A stretch of 64,000 nt of DNA from contig NC_058504.1 of the NCBI RefSeq assembly GCF_020382885.2, positions 16,751,019-16,815,018 of the forward strand, in the 5' to 3' direction. Positions 36,148 to 48,439 of the stretch are shown here, piece by piece. The notes below the pieces were generated by a model, which did no database searches, was not told the DNA's origin, and was given only the letters and a program-made list of their open reading frames with translations. Source of the DNA: Scatophagus argus (Eukaryota > Chordata > Actinopteri > Scatophagidae). Position numbers and translations under genes: made by a program. Every line of letters starts with the position of its first letter. Positions within the stretch are counted from its first letter, which is position 1.

Positions 36148-36426
36148 TTGGCTCAGATGAGCACCACGGTGTGTGTGCGAGGGCGGCACGGATATGGATG
36201 CCTTCATGTGTTTGATCCAGTTGTTGTGGAATCTTATTCAGACTGCGACACATGTGCTGTTAAGATGAGAAATAGCGAACCCATAAAAGTTGTGCGTCAC
36301 ATCCCACGCAATGCAGGCCGTATAGGCACGAGGTCTGGCTGTGCCGTGCGGGGGAGAGCTCACAGTGCACGGAAAGCTCATGTCTCACACCATGCTCTGT
36401 GCTGCAGGCCCACATACACTAATTAG
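36148..36426 (+). pseudogene. Open frame with faint HIRAN-like pattern, probable transposon remnant
   Basis: A 92-codon frame with the spaced pattern RGRHGY - FDPVVVE - CDTCAVKM - VVRHIPRN. This resembles the HIRAN-like module (R-G-x-H-x-Y, P-V-x-G-E, D-x-x-A-V, V-G-x-x-P-R) that I recall from transposon-derived fish proteins. Several key positions differ, notably the acidic residue after P-VV and the G before x-I-P-R. CpG content is higher than the surroundings. I treat it as a decayed fragment, not a working gene; the resemblance may be chance. Confidence 0.25.
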
Positions 36427-36939
36427 ACCTGATATACAGCCTGATGTGTGCTGATTGAAAGCAGGCTCATCTAACTCAGGACAGGGTCCTGTTGCACTGC
36501 TGTGGAATGCCTGAGGGTGTCATTTTGTTTCCAGGCGCTGGTCTAAGGTCAGTTTCACGGTCTTAGGACAAATTTCTTTGGTATTGATTTAGAGGGGGTA
36601 AACCAATGCAGATCTACAAATATTATACACCACCTGAATGATGGTGTAAAAGGATGTGGCTCTGTAGCTCACGAACAGCTGTCTATGTGGCAACAGCTTC
36701 AGCTTCACACAGAAAAGAATGTCGTGCACCAGGCAGGACAGGCCACGGCCCACGGCACCGTGCCAACCATGCCAGGGACTCCCTCTGTGCCTTTTGCAGC
36801 ACACACCCTGCTGTGCTAGGCTATAACCGGAAAACACTGAACCTTCAAACTCTTGTTATGTATTTGTATATCTCTCTTGTTCACAAATTTGTTATATAGT
36901 TTTTGCCTAACCTGAGTATGTCACTGTCCTCTCCACCTC
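36427..36939. other. Intergenic, no gene seen
   Basis: A short inverted motif GGCACCGTGCC occurs near 36,762. No gene recognised. Confidence 0.35.
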
Positions 36940-37620
36940 TCTCTCATAAAATGTATCACTGGGGAGAGATGGCCAGACAAAGAGCTGTTTCCATTAGCAC
37001 TGCAATCAAGAATTTGGAAGACTTTGCCATCCATAATCAGGCTTTAAGCCAAAGTTTTACTATTTTCTATCAAGACAGTTTATGTATTCATTGTTGTTGA
37101 GCGTTTTCTCTGTTTAGGTCTGTATTCCATTAGCAATGTTATATAAGGCTGGATGCAAGGCTCTTTATTCAATATAGCAGGACTATCCAATGGATCTGCT
37201 CACAGAAAATGCTCCCAGAGGCTTCCAGCAGTATTTATATTTAAAAAAGAAAATGCTGGGACAGCTAAGCAACTCAGACCAATAGCATGAAGAGAACCGC
37301 CTTGTGATTTTACAGCTGGTTTGCAATTGCAGGGTAATTACAGATTAAGAAAACATCACTTGTGTCAATGAAATAATGGCAGCCAATTGACAAAATCGCC
37401 TTTAGCAGCCCAACACCTGGTGAAAGACCAATTGTTAAGTTTAACTGCATGCCAGCTTGAGAAAAACACAGCAGGGTACACTAAGTTCATTTTTCCAACA
37501 TTTGTCTTTGTAATGAACCAAAATTTCTCTTTGGGATGTGGACCTAGCATTTGTATGAAGCTTAAACAAAATGTTTTTCCAATAACTTTTTCAGTGAACC
37601 AGAGGTGATTTGACTTTCCT
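36940..37620. other. Candidate conserved non-coding block
   Basis: About 680 bases free of simple repeats, with dense homeobox/bHLH-type cores: GCAGGGTAATTACAGATTAAG near 37,330 and CAACACCTGGTGAAAG near 37,410 (an E-box CACCTG inside a near-palindrome). Also TTGACAAAATC and ACCAATTGTTAAG. Long open frames on both strands at 37,365-37,643 show no family. Candidate enhancer for nkx2.5 or stc2; conservation not tested. Confidence 0.3.
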
Positions 37621-37894
37621 TCAGCTCGCACACTATTAGTCAAAATATCACATTTCTATGTCTTCTCCTAGGACTGTATAATCACTGTGTCCAGCAGAGT
37701 TGTTGACTTGCCTGATGGTGGCCAGAACTTAATAACAGAGTCTGTCACGTGTGGTTTTTAATTGCTAATCATGCACAATGCTAAAACTTGCACAAGCACA
37801 CAGTTACTACTCAACAGATAGGATGAGCCTCACCTCAAGTCAGCATGAAAAAATCTAATGAATGTGTACGTGTTAAAAGTAAGGGAAGGAAACA

Positions 37895-38232
37895 TTTTAA
37901 AAAGTTCAACATTTTGGGAAATATACAGATTTGATAGCTAGCTGAGACATAGCTGAGAGTATCAGTACTAGTCTCATATCTGTGTGGTAGCTGGTTAGCT
38001 TAGCACAAAGTCTGGGAATTGGGGAAACAGCTGGCCAAAACATCTGGTTTTTGTACAAATTAAACCAATAGATAGAGAGAGGCTAGTTCCACTTTCCGAT
38101 CTTTATGCTACAGTTGGTAGCTGTAGCTTCATGTTTAGCATACAGACAGGAGAGTGGTATTAATCTTCTCATCTAACTCTTGGCAAGAAAGTAAGTGTAT
38201 TTGCCATAATGTTGAACTTTTCCTTCAAGAAG
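37895..38232. mobile_element. Palindromic MITE-like element, copy E (best preserved)
   Basis: Terminal inverted repeats: AAAGTTCAACATTTTGGGAA on the left, and a right end whose reverse complement reads AAAAGTTCAACATTATGGCA. The interior has TGGTTAGCTTAGCACAAAG, GGGGAAACAGCTGGCC and a right arm 'gtagcttcatgtttagc...cttctcatctaactcttggc'. About 335 bases, non-coding. It defines the family found at 14,936, 27,576, 29,170 and 29,585. Confidence 0.7.
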
Positions 38233-38558
38233 TCCAATACTGTGCACCAGTTCAGTAGTCTTTAATAGAGCTGTCAAGTATTCTATGCAGCTGTGATGAC
38301 TGCAAAGTCTGTGTGGCTAGTATGTAAGGAACTAATGTGGCTGTCAAACCACCAGTTATGCTTTCGTTGCTTTTTTTGCAACATCTTTATTTTCATGTGT
38401 GTATTGCATTGTGAGGCAATATTGCCCAGTAGTGATGTCAAAGACCACATTCATAGATTTTGTGCTTTTATCTGCAGTTAATTTGTAATCTTTAATGCAG
38501 TCATACAGAAAAACAGACTATAGATGGTACACAACTGGGACACATCTCAGCCCTGCTT

Positions 38559-38603
<45 letters not shown>

Positions 38604-41044
38604 GCACCCATCCTAAAAGTCTCCACCACAAATTATGTTTTCATGTCATTATCTCTTCACTTCAAAATTAAAAGTTTTTTTTCTCTTTGAAACCAGACAA
38701 CATGCGGAATGGCATACCTATGAGCCAACGTAGAGACACAAGTCTGGTGTCAGAATGTGCTGACTCAGCTCTTCTTCATTAAACTGGGCTTGAAAAATAG
38801 CAGGCTCTCGCACTGACAGAGGATAAATGAGGGACCCGATGGACGTTTGTTTGTCCTATGATTTTGCTACCAGTTGGAACTTCTCACAGCGGCACTGATT
38901 CACTTATTCAAGTCATTTCAGTGTTACAAGCTGAAGCCAACAGTAATGATGAGTTGCAGTAGGCCAACATGGTGGACGCTGCCTCACTAGTGGCCTCCTC
39001 AAACCTCAGACTGTCTGCACAGAGATACACCTTGCTCTTTGAAGGATTAGAAATAGAGGAGTCTGCCAGAAAGCCAGGGAACAAAACATTCAGTTGTTTT
39101 TCCTCCATTAATCAAACTGACCTTATTGTTTTACTGCACATACATGAACTAATGTACACCTATGGACCCGCACTGCATAAATGGAAATATGTATATGTAT
39201 ATATGTATGTATATGGACATGTAGCACATTATAAATTTACCCCAAAGGTTATACAGTTTACAAACTTGGAAGTTGATACTGCTAATGCTGTTTTACTTTT
39301 CGTTCTTTTTCTCCATCTTACTCTCTTCTTCCCGTCTCTCTCCTCCTCCTACTCCTCCATCGCTTTTCTGTCTCCCACTTAAAGCTGCTTCTCCTCTCTG
39401 TTGACAGCTTTGCTCAGCTGAAAAAAAGAAGCAGAATTACTGAGTAAAAGGGAAAAAGAGAGCAAATAACAGCTCTTAGAATGTTTGGATTGTGAAACCA
39501 GAACATTAGTACAAACCATAATGGCTGGCCCAGAGAGCCCAGCGCCTCTCCAGAACTTCACTCTCACAGGCAATGATGTAACGCCAGCCATTTCACATGA
39601 AGCATTCGCTTGTTGCACTCCTCAAAGTCTATTTATACCTTCTTCGTCTACTCAAAATAAAGCAGCCTATGTTAGGCTGATGCCCTTTAAATAGCCTGTT
39701 TGTTTAAGCTGAGGGAAATAGAATACAACTTTACGGTGGTGATATCTTATTATAATTCTAAAAAACTTAAAATTGCTTAATGGCTGTAAAGTAGAAAAAG
39801 GCGTAAGCTATTTCTCACAAAAATACTGAAAAGAAGAACTGTTAATGATGATGTTCCAAACTCAGATATCCATAAATGACTGAATTAATGGACATAAAAT
39901 AGAAGTGACTCATTCAACTGGCAACCAGCTGTGCTGTCCAGGATAGATACTTTTACTATACTACAAAGCAGTGTGTGTGTGTGTGGCACGTGTGTTTGTG
40001 GTGCCAACCAGGCCTCAGTGTATACTACGCAGGAGAATAAACAAGTCTGTCTGTGTTCACAGTCTATAATTAAAGCCGTATAAAAGTGCATACGCATGCA
40101 GTATCGGTACACGTCATGGCCCTCAGCGGCTCTGCTTCCCTTAGCCCTCAGCATGTGTTTGACAACAGCCGACCTAAACCACCTATTGTTAACGTTTCTG
40201 CACAGATGTATATGAATTATAAAAAAAGCAGCATTAAAAAAGCTGAGCAGGCGTGGGCCGCACAGCTTGCCTTGATGGAGAGAATGTGCAGCATACAATA
40301 AATACTGTGTAATAACATGCTGCTGCTGCCCTTCGCAGTCTTGCCTCGTCAAACTAAATTCACAGAGCAGTGCCCTGTATCAGCCACTGCAGGGACATTT
40401 GATTGTATTGGCTTATTTCGAAAGGCAATCAGACCTCCCAGTGGCTCCACCACCACCACCTCAGCCATAAAAATAACATGAGAAAAGACCGCATTGTACT
40501 GAATCCTGCCCGAGTTTGGCCTAAACACAGACACAGACTCCAGTGGCCTGTAATCTACCGTGAGGTGAACTCATCTGGGATTCAGCCTCAAGACCTCACA
40601 GCTCAAAGAAGACGGCTACCTGTGCTATACTAAACTCGACGGGCAATCAAACGAATTCTGGGGCCAACACATCACATTTTCCTCCCTATTTTGGCGGGAT
40701 TTAAAGGTCAGTTTTTGCCTTTCAGTTATAGCATCTGTGCTCAGCTGGCCTGCTATACATCCAGATGCACACTCTCAAAAGAATGCGTAATATAAACAGC
40801 TCAGGCTGTGATTTGCACATACCATATGTTCCCACGAATGGGAGGATGTAAATGCTGACATAGTAAAGCTTGTATGTATGTCAAATAGTGGGGAGTGTGC
40901 ATCTCACTACATTAATGTGTTTTTGTGTGTCTATACACACATGCACATGAGCTTGAGAGGTTCTCCATTATAGTTTCTGACAAGATTTTGCCCTCTGGTG
41001 GTGCAATTTGAGCAGCACTGTTTTTGCCCCTCTTCCCCCACCCC
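38233..41044. other. Intergenic, no gene seen
   Basis: No gene. It includes a CA repeat (38,560-38,600), a pyrimidine-rich stretch (39,300-39,365) and a repeat-poor block at about 40,080-40,560 that might be conserved non-coding DNA (contains ACATTTGATTGTATTGGC and AAAGGCAATCAGACC). Confidence 0.4.
38560..38600. repeat. CA microsatellite
   Basis: Twenty uninterrupted CA units, read directly. Confidence 0.85.
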
Positions 41045-41058
41045 ATACACACACACAT

Positions 41059-41122
<64 letters not shown>
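41045..41122. repeat. Long CA microsatellite
   Basis: CA repeat of about 78 bases with one ATAA interruption near the left end, then roughly 31 perfect units. Probably highly polymorphic. Confidence 0.9.
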
Positions 41123-41124
<2 letters not shown>

Positions 41125-42029
41125 CACCACCACCCCTACAAGTGAAAAGCATCACTAACAGCTGCACACCACAGATGAATGATGATGTTTTTACTTTTTA
41201 AATGAAGAAACATGCTCCAAATGAAAACCATTTTATAGCTTACATTTGAAACATCTTGCAAAAAAAAAAAAACAACAAAAAAAAACCAAAACAAAACAGA
41301 AAAACACACATGCATGCATATATACATCCGTGTGTGTGTTTGTGTGTGTGTCAGTGACCAAACAGATCCCCTTGGATACGGTGATGGTCCAGAAGTCCCA
41401 CGCATTTCCCATGCTCACTCACACCAAGCAGTGAGTTCCACCACACTCTCTCTCTTTCTCTCTCATTTTTACCCTGTCAAGTCCATTTCTCTCCTTTTCA
41501 TCCAATCGCCCTGGTCATAAACGTCGCCATTATCATAACACTTTCTTTTCAGCTGATTTTCAGCCTGACCTCATCTCTGGAGGAGAATAATTACCAAATG
41601 GGGACACCATGTTTTAACAGTGATTTTGAGGTCAATGACTCGCTCACGTTTCTTGGTCTTTTTTGTTCTCTACTGTGAAACTTGCCAGTGTTCCTGCGCC
41701 CCCTCCTCCTTCTCTGCCCCCAGTGCATACATCAGCCCATAGTGAGATTGCTTTAGGAGTACTCACTATAATCTCTCACTGTTGGAGGAGTTGGCAGAAC
41801 ACCTACCGTGCACTGTGTCTTGGAACATTGTGTCCATGAAGTGCTAGATGTTAAAGAGTGGTGATTGTGGAGAATGTGGCATGGTTTTGCAAAATGCCAG
41901 CCTATTAAGTTCAGCCATGCCTAAATGCTCCAGAATGCTCTGCTGCATTGCAACGTAGGATGTACATTTTTCTCACATGAAAACACAAGAGAAGGCCTTG
42001 CGTTGTGAAGAAAGATTTAATTAAAAGTA
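41123..42029. other. Intergenic, no gene seen
   Basis: Contains an A-rich segment (41,261-41,305) and a short TG repeat near 41,330; nothing else recognised. Confidence 0.4.
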
Positions 42030-42345
42030 GACATTGCAGACCAAATACACCCCCCCATCATGGCAATGGCTCTTCCTGTCAGCAGCAACCCCCTCGGACA
42101 ACTCAGGAAAGTCTCACAGACCACAACAACAGCCTGCAGACTCCCCAGATCCCAACCTGATCGAGAATCTGTGGGACGCACCAAAATATGTTTATGCAAC
42201 GTTTAGGTGGGTGGTGTGTGTCAAAGAACATCCGCATGATTGCTGGAACCCAAGGCTTCCTCGCAGAACACTACATTCAAAAGATATGGTTAATTTTACT
42301 CAATTCACCTGTCAGTGATTTTAATCCTATGGCAGATTGGTGTAT
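42030..42345 (+). mobile_element. Tc1-like transposon 3' fragment
   Basis: The 3' end of a Tc1-like element. The text DSPDPNLIENLWD corresponds to the transposase segment around the last acidic residue (family: QSPDLNPIENLWD). Downstream, 'caattcacctgtcagtgattttaatcctatggcagattggtgtata' matches the well-known terminal sequence ending in GGTGTATA. The 5' part, the left inverted repeat and the first two catalytic Asp motifs are absent. Non-functional. Confidence 0.65.
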
Positions 42346-45300
42346 AATGTCCTTATAATCATCTGAGTTTTATTGGTGTGTGCAGACTGAGAAACATCCA
42401 CATGGGCACACACAGGTTTCATGAGGGTGACCTTGGTAGAGGGATGGTTTAGAAGCAGGTGGTCAGTGGTAGAGAGGGCAGAGAGATGGGGACCCTGAGC
42501 AAGTAAAGCACAGGGTTAGCGGGAGTTGCACTGGTATTCTACTCACCTTGAGCATGTAAAACACTATCCCTGTGGAAGCAGCATGAGGTGTAGGGTAAGG
42601 GGTTGAACTTTTCTAACCCGTCTGGACATAGATCACATAACCGGGCCAGCATGAGACAGTCTCAGCTGTAGAGGTAAACCACTAGAAAAACTTCTCCTAA
42701 ACATTCAGATCGGTGTCACCTTGGTGCTGCATGTGAATAAACACAGTTATTCGGCTTTATTGGGTTTTTTTAATCACCGGAAATAAACAAGCAGAAGTGA
42801 CCAAATCAAGTTGGCTCTCAAAGCTGCCATCCTGTTTTAGAGCTGTTTTAATTAAATCACACATGTATGAATCCACACCCATCACTACCCTATTCATTCC
42901 ACCGTAACACCCATAACTGCCCCCCCCACTGTCAGTTTGAACGACCAGCATTGAGGGAATGTAACTAATGTCGTACGTGCCTCGAAGTTGCCACAGAAAT
43001 TAAGCACATAGGTGTCAAGAAATGCCAGTCAGTCTCTCTATGGTTTCTTCAGTCCCCCCTCCTGGAAGTGTGTTGGCAAGGCCTGGGGCCCAGGAATGCT
43101 GTGCCCATCTGTCAACACAGAGCTGCCTTCCCTGGCAGATGCCACAGAGGATTTTTGTAACTTGGCCCTGGGTGGATTTCATAACCTGGCCTGGCAGTAT
43201 AGCAGAGGGCCTCTGGGCTGCAGGAAGATAACGTGCTAGCAGAAGATGAAGCTGCATATGTGTGTGTGTTTTATAAAGATACAAAGTGGGTTGGATATCA
43301 GCCTGAAAAATATGCTTACAAAAAAGTTTACTTGGCAGAATTTATTGAGCTTTCATATAACAAATATCTAAAATCTACCTGTGCTGCACTCTATATCTCT
43401 GATCATCTCTCTGTCCTGCCCTCTCCTCCTTCACCTTTTCCTCCCCTTCTCATATCTTTTCCCATCACTCCTGCTCTGCTCCCATACCTCTGATATTTAT
43501 AATGAATGGTGTTCTCTATGTGGGGCCTGAATGTGTGTGTGGTGGAGCCAAGGGAGCACCACCTGAGTGATGATTCTGTCTGCACAAGCCTCTCTCTACC
43601 TCTCTCTCTCCCACTCACACACACACAGACACACACATACGCACGCCTGACCTGCTGGGAACACAGGGTCTTGCTCTTCATCAGGCCTCTGTGGCAGTGG
43701 CAATTAGAAAGGCCCAGACGGAGCACAAGCTCCCTTCTCATACCGCCCCCCCCCATTAGAGAGAAAGAGAGAAACAGGCTTTGAGAAAAGACAGGACGAG
43801 GACACACATTAACTCTCTCTCTCTCTATCTCACACACACACTGGCCCTACAGTAACCTTACGTAGCCCTGCACTTGTCAAGGTGACTTGCTGACTAAGTT
43901 CTGTGCACAAAGAACCACTTACAGTATATTACATTATAATTACCACCCCCCACCCGGCCCACCCCCCATTTTTTAAATTCCTCAGCTGTGTTAACCTGGT
44001 AACCTGCAGACATCTTAGTGAGTGTTCAGCACATGGGTTGAGTCAACATGCTGGTGTCCTCTAAGTCCACAATAAAGTAATGAAAATAATGGGCTGCCGT
44101 CAGATGAAGCCGTGTCTGATCTCTGCCAGGATGACAACACACTGGCGGATGCTCTAAATGCTACACAACTTGTGACACAATTATACGTGATGAAAATGGA
44201 TTCAGAGTCACTGAATGAGGTGTGTGTCTGTGTGAGTGTGAGAGAGAGTGAGTACCTGATGGGTGGCAGAGGGGGGCTGATCCCTGACCGGAGACGTGCA
44301 CAGCAACCAGTGCTCTTTCCATGCTGCCTTTGTCTCCACATGAATTATCCATGGGGCCAAGTGTAGTAATCAAGCTGTTCTGCCAAGCTTTATTACACAG
44401 TTGGTCATTTAACCTATTAGCTATGCCCTTATCTCATTTCTTGGTCAACTCTTATCGTATGGAAAACAGAGCAGTCAGCACTTTGAATGGTTTAGGGATA
44501 GCTGGGTGAATGAACTGATTGCACAGCAGACAGTTTGATGATTGCTGCATTCCACTTAAGACAAGGTCCTGCTATTGTTCCACGCTGGTTCACTGTCACT
44601 GTCTTTGGGACACTTAATGGAACTGAGTTGTTCTTGGTGTTTTTAATTCCACCTGTGTTTTTCCTGCTGAGACAAGTCAAAAGGTCTGCTGTGCAACAGT
44701 CCATTAAAGGCCGTGAAGCAACAGCAGGTAATACAGAACAAACAGGCTGATGAGATTATGAAAGCAATTTTTTAAAGACGGGATAAACGAGGACACAGAG
44801 TCTGACTGTATATTGACAAATAGGCTGAGCTTTAGGGAAAATGCATACCTCCTAACAGACCAGAAGCATTGAGTGGGTGTTTTGAATGCAGTCTGAAAAT
44901 GATTTCATGATAAGATAAAATATTCTCTTTTTTTAAAAAAAATCCATAAAGATATGGTGAGTTTAAGGTCTTTCTGTAGAAGCTGGTAAACTACTGTGTG
45001 ATACTGCCATCCTCTGGCCACTCTGGCACTAACAAAACTAATGCCACATGCAAACTGATAAAATAAATTACACTGCGCTTGAAATGTGTTCAGAAGCGTG
45101 ATATTAAATTGAGATTACATGTATACGAGCTGACTCTCATCAAAACTAGTTTTCCACCTGTGTTTGTCACATTAAAACCAGGCATTTTAAGCCTAAATAT
45201 GATCTTTTCCTGACACTGACCAAGTGGCTTCTGCGCTTAAAAATAGTCGGACCATAAGCACACATACCATAAGTCACAACATTGAAATGTAAAGTTTAAA

Positions 45301-45539
45301 CATATCAACCGTGGTTCCACGATCCATGGTTTGAAGAAAAGTAAAGGGCCAGTATTTATTCTAGAGATTGGGTTTAGACTCTTGAAGAACTTGTTAGCTA
45401 AATGAAGTAGTTGTTTAATGTGTTGTGGAGATTATCTGGAGGTCTTTTTTGAAAATGACTCCCTTTTAGCCAAAATTTGTCACATCTGACAAATGGCACT
45501 GACGTGAGTGGCAGCCTCTCCGGTGGCTCCGTCCGTTGA
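42346..45539. other. Intergenic, no gene seen
   Basis: No gene. Short CA/CT tracts at about 43,588-43,640 and 43,811-43,841. Repeat-poor blocks at about 43,020-43,250 and 44,330-44,480 (GAATTATCCATGGGGCC, CCCTTATCTCATTTC) may be conserved non-coding DNA but are unproven. Confidence 0.4.
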
Positions 45540-45590
45540 TTGAATTTCCCTTGGGATCAAAAAAGTATCTATCTCTATCTATCTGTTTAT
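45540..45590 (+). mobile_element. Short LINE 3' tail
   Basis: TTGAATTTCCCTTGGGATCA, then AAAAAAGTATCTATCTCTATCTATC: the same LINE terminus seen reversed at 21,640-21,677, here with a brief decayed (TATC)n tail. 5' truncated to a few dozen bases. Confidence 0.65.
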
Positions 45591-48439
45591 TCACTTCATG
45601 GCCGTGACCCCACAGTCAATACAACTCAGGAGGTCTACTTCAAATCATCATGTTTGATTTGGTTGTGAAGGATGGACAGGCAGAGAAGGTCTAATAAAGT
45701 AGGCTACAGGCTAATGAAATGTAGCATCCAGTCACTTTGAAGCTTAAGGACTAAAATTCAGGATATCTCAGACACTGCTGCTTCAGATTTCAGATCACTG
45801 GAGTGCCCCTTTAAAATACTTGTTTCATTTCCAGTTTGCATATGTCAGCAGAACACAATCTGTCCCTTAAAATCCATTCATCGGCTCATGAGCTACAATA
45901 AAACAGTATCCCACCACTGACCTCAAACACCAGCTGTAGACAAAACTAAAGCAGGCGCAGAGTAAGAAGTATCCTCTTATTTCCCCTGGGGGCCCAAACA
46001 TGACCTTGAACTCAGCAGAGGACTGTGTGAAGGCTTGCCAAGCCTGTGAACATGACCTACAGAGTGTGTGTGGAGGCAAAGGGTAGGAGGGTAGATGAAG
46101 GGGATGCTGCTCCCTCTAGCACAGACAAGACAAATGATGCACAGACAGATGGCACTCGACATTGCTGCCATGTTCAGTTTAGTTTCCAGTTACAACAAAC
46201 TGACTCTGGATCAGCGGATGCTAATGTCACGCAATAAATAACACCGCATGCCGACAACCGAGCGATCTTGCCACAACAGGATCTCCACCGCAATCCTTCT
46301 TATAATAAAAATCCACACTGTCATCATCGAGAAAGCAAATGGACAAGAGGATTAGGTCAAAGATCGGTTGTGTACTTGCAATGGCCACATGGTGGTGGTA
46401 TAAATCAAAAGGGAGTGAGAACACCAAGGGGCCACAGACTCATCGGCCAGTAAACCACACCAGTCATGCCTACATGTTATGGAAGTTACTGATATGCATA
46501 GGAGTTAATGATATCTGCACCACAGCTACTAACATTATATAAAGACTCCCACAGGTGGAGACACAGCATGAGAATGTCGTTGCCAAGACCTGGCCTTGGA
46601 CTGGAAGTAAACTGGAAAGCATCAAGCAGTAGCTGATTTGCGGGGAATATGAAAGCATCATGGGAAATATGATACATGATGAACTCTTGAAAACAAAGAT
46701 GGAAAAACACAAGTGGTGATATGAATTTACAGTGTGTCAGGCTACAGGTCAGCTGGGTCACACAGGAGCTGTCTCATGTTATGATGTCACCATACTGAAA
46801 ATCAGTTATAGATTTAGGTGTATTTCATTAAGGTCTGCTAACTTAACAACCATTAGTTCATGTATTAAAACAGTTCATTTAATCATTTAACAGTTTATGT
46901 TAAGTTAATTTAAAATTTGTGCTGTTAAGATGTATGTCAGGCTGAAACCTATAGATTCTTCAGAGAAATGTATCTCCATCTCATCATCCATCCATTCCAA
47001 AAGAAATAAATCCCATTTATGAATGAATTTCAAAGTTTCATTATTTTAAAACACGTTATTCATATTTTTTCAGCATTGTTGCACTTCTGCATAGTCCCCA
47101 TTTGGACTCTCGCCACAGAAGATTTTGATTCTGAAGCATTATATTGATCCAGAGGTTTGCATTAACTACTGCATGTGAAATTCATTCAATCAGTTGGATT
47201 CTCCTTACAATATTCTCCTTCTGCTGGTGTCATGTTGTACTGCATGACTTTATGTTTTACTTAATGAAATAATGTAGCAGTGTTGTGTTAGGATCCTTCT
47301 TTTTGTCTTTTTAAGTAATAAAAACACTTCAATTTATAGTGGCTAGATGAAAAGTGACAAATTGGTTTCAAGCCATTTTTAAATATAAAACAGAACGTTC
47401 TAAAGAAGCCTTCATTACTTCTACAGATGGTCTAAATGATTGTCTCATGAGGATGCAGCTGCCAGACCCTCCATATGTCCAAAACGACGGAGCACACACC
47501 CACTTTCACTTGGGGCCAATGAAGTTTAGATTATTTATTTATATTTTAACAGATTTCATCGTCACAGATTTTGCAAATTAGTGTGAATCAGGGCTCGTTG
47601 TGAGATACTCAGACAGGCTCTTCTGGCTGTCCCGGGTTGCAGGAGCCAGGCTGGTCAGGCCAGTTCATTGTGTGTCCTCGTTTAGATTCTCGAAACCTTC
47701 TATTGGTCAGTTTGTGAAGTAAAATCTTTTTTTTTTTGAATTGAAGTTCAGTATGCTATATGTTGTATCTTTGCCTTACGGATTAAGATATTTTTGCCTT
47801 TGCACGTGTATGAACATAAATCAATGTTTATATGTAGAAGTGTATAAGTGTAGTAGAGTATGTACTGTTAAGTGTGTCTATATAAACGTTTGCACACAAA
47901 TATTTATGCATGTGTTGTGTATATATGAAGTATATGTATTGATGCATATGTTGATATGTGAGTAGTTACTTTGCTGCTCTCACATCAGGCTTCTTTTCTA
48001 TTACTTTAATTGTTTTGGTTTTTAATTTATAGTTGGATCAACATTCATGTGTTAGCATTTGTGGTTCATCCTCAACACTGTATCAGCAAAGTATCTACGT
48101 GTTACTACACTTACTCACTAATTCAACATTTTGAGGCATCTGCTTTTTATTTCAACACTTCCTAAATCTTTATACATTTGCTGGTCTTTAGTTTGAGGAA
48201 AATGTTGGATTTTTTTTTTAACTCAATTTTGACAGGTTATTATTTTAAAATTTAGGATTGTGTAATAATAAAATATTAGATTAAATCTGATTGTAAAATA
48301 ACGATAAAGTATGATGTCAAAATGTTTTTAAAAGGCTCTAATTAATTATACAACTAACGCCAGCTGATGTACCTAAAACACACATCTTAGAGATCTGTCA
48401 CAATGCATCCGTGATTCTGCTTCAGTTTTTTCACGTTTA
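45591..48439. other. Intergenic, no gene seen
   Basis: AT-rich, no gene or strong repeat recognised. A TATATGTATA-rich stretch lies at about 47,740-47,970. Confidence 0.4.

Noticed and set aside
40912-41167. Minus-strand Val-Cys-rich frames
   Set aside because: Produced by the long CA repeat at 41,045-41,122.
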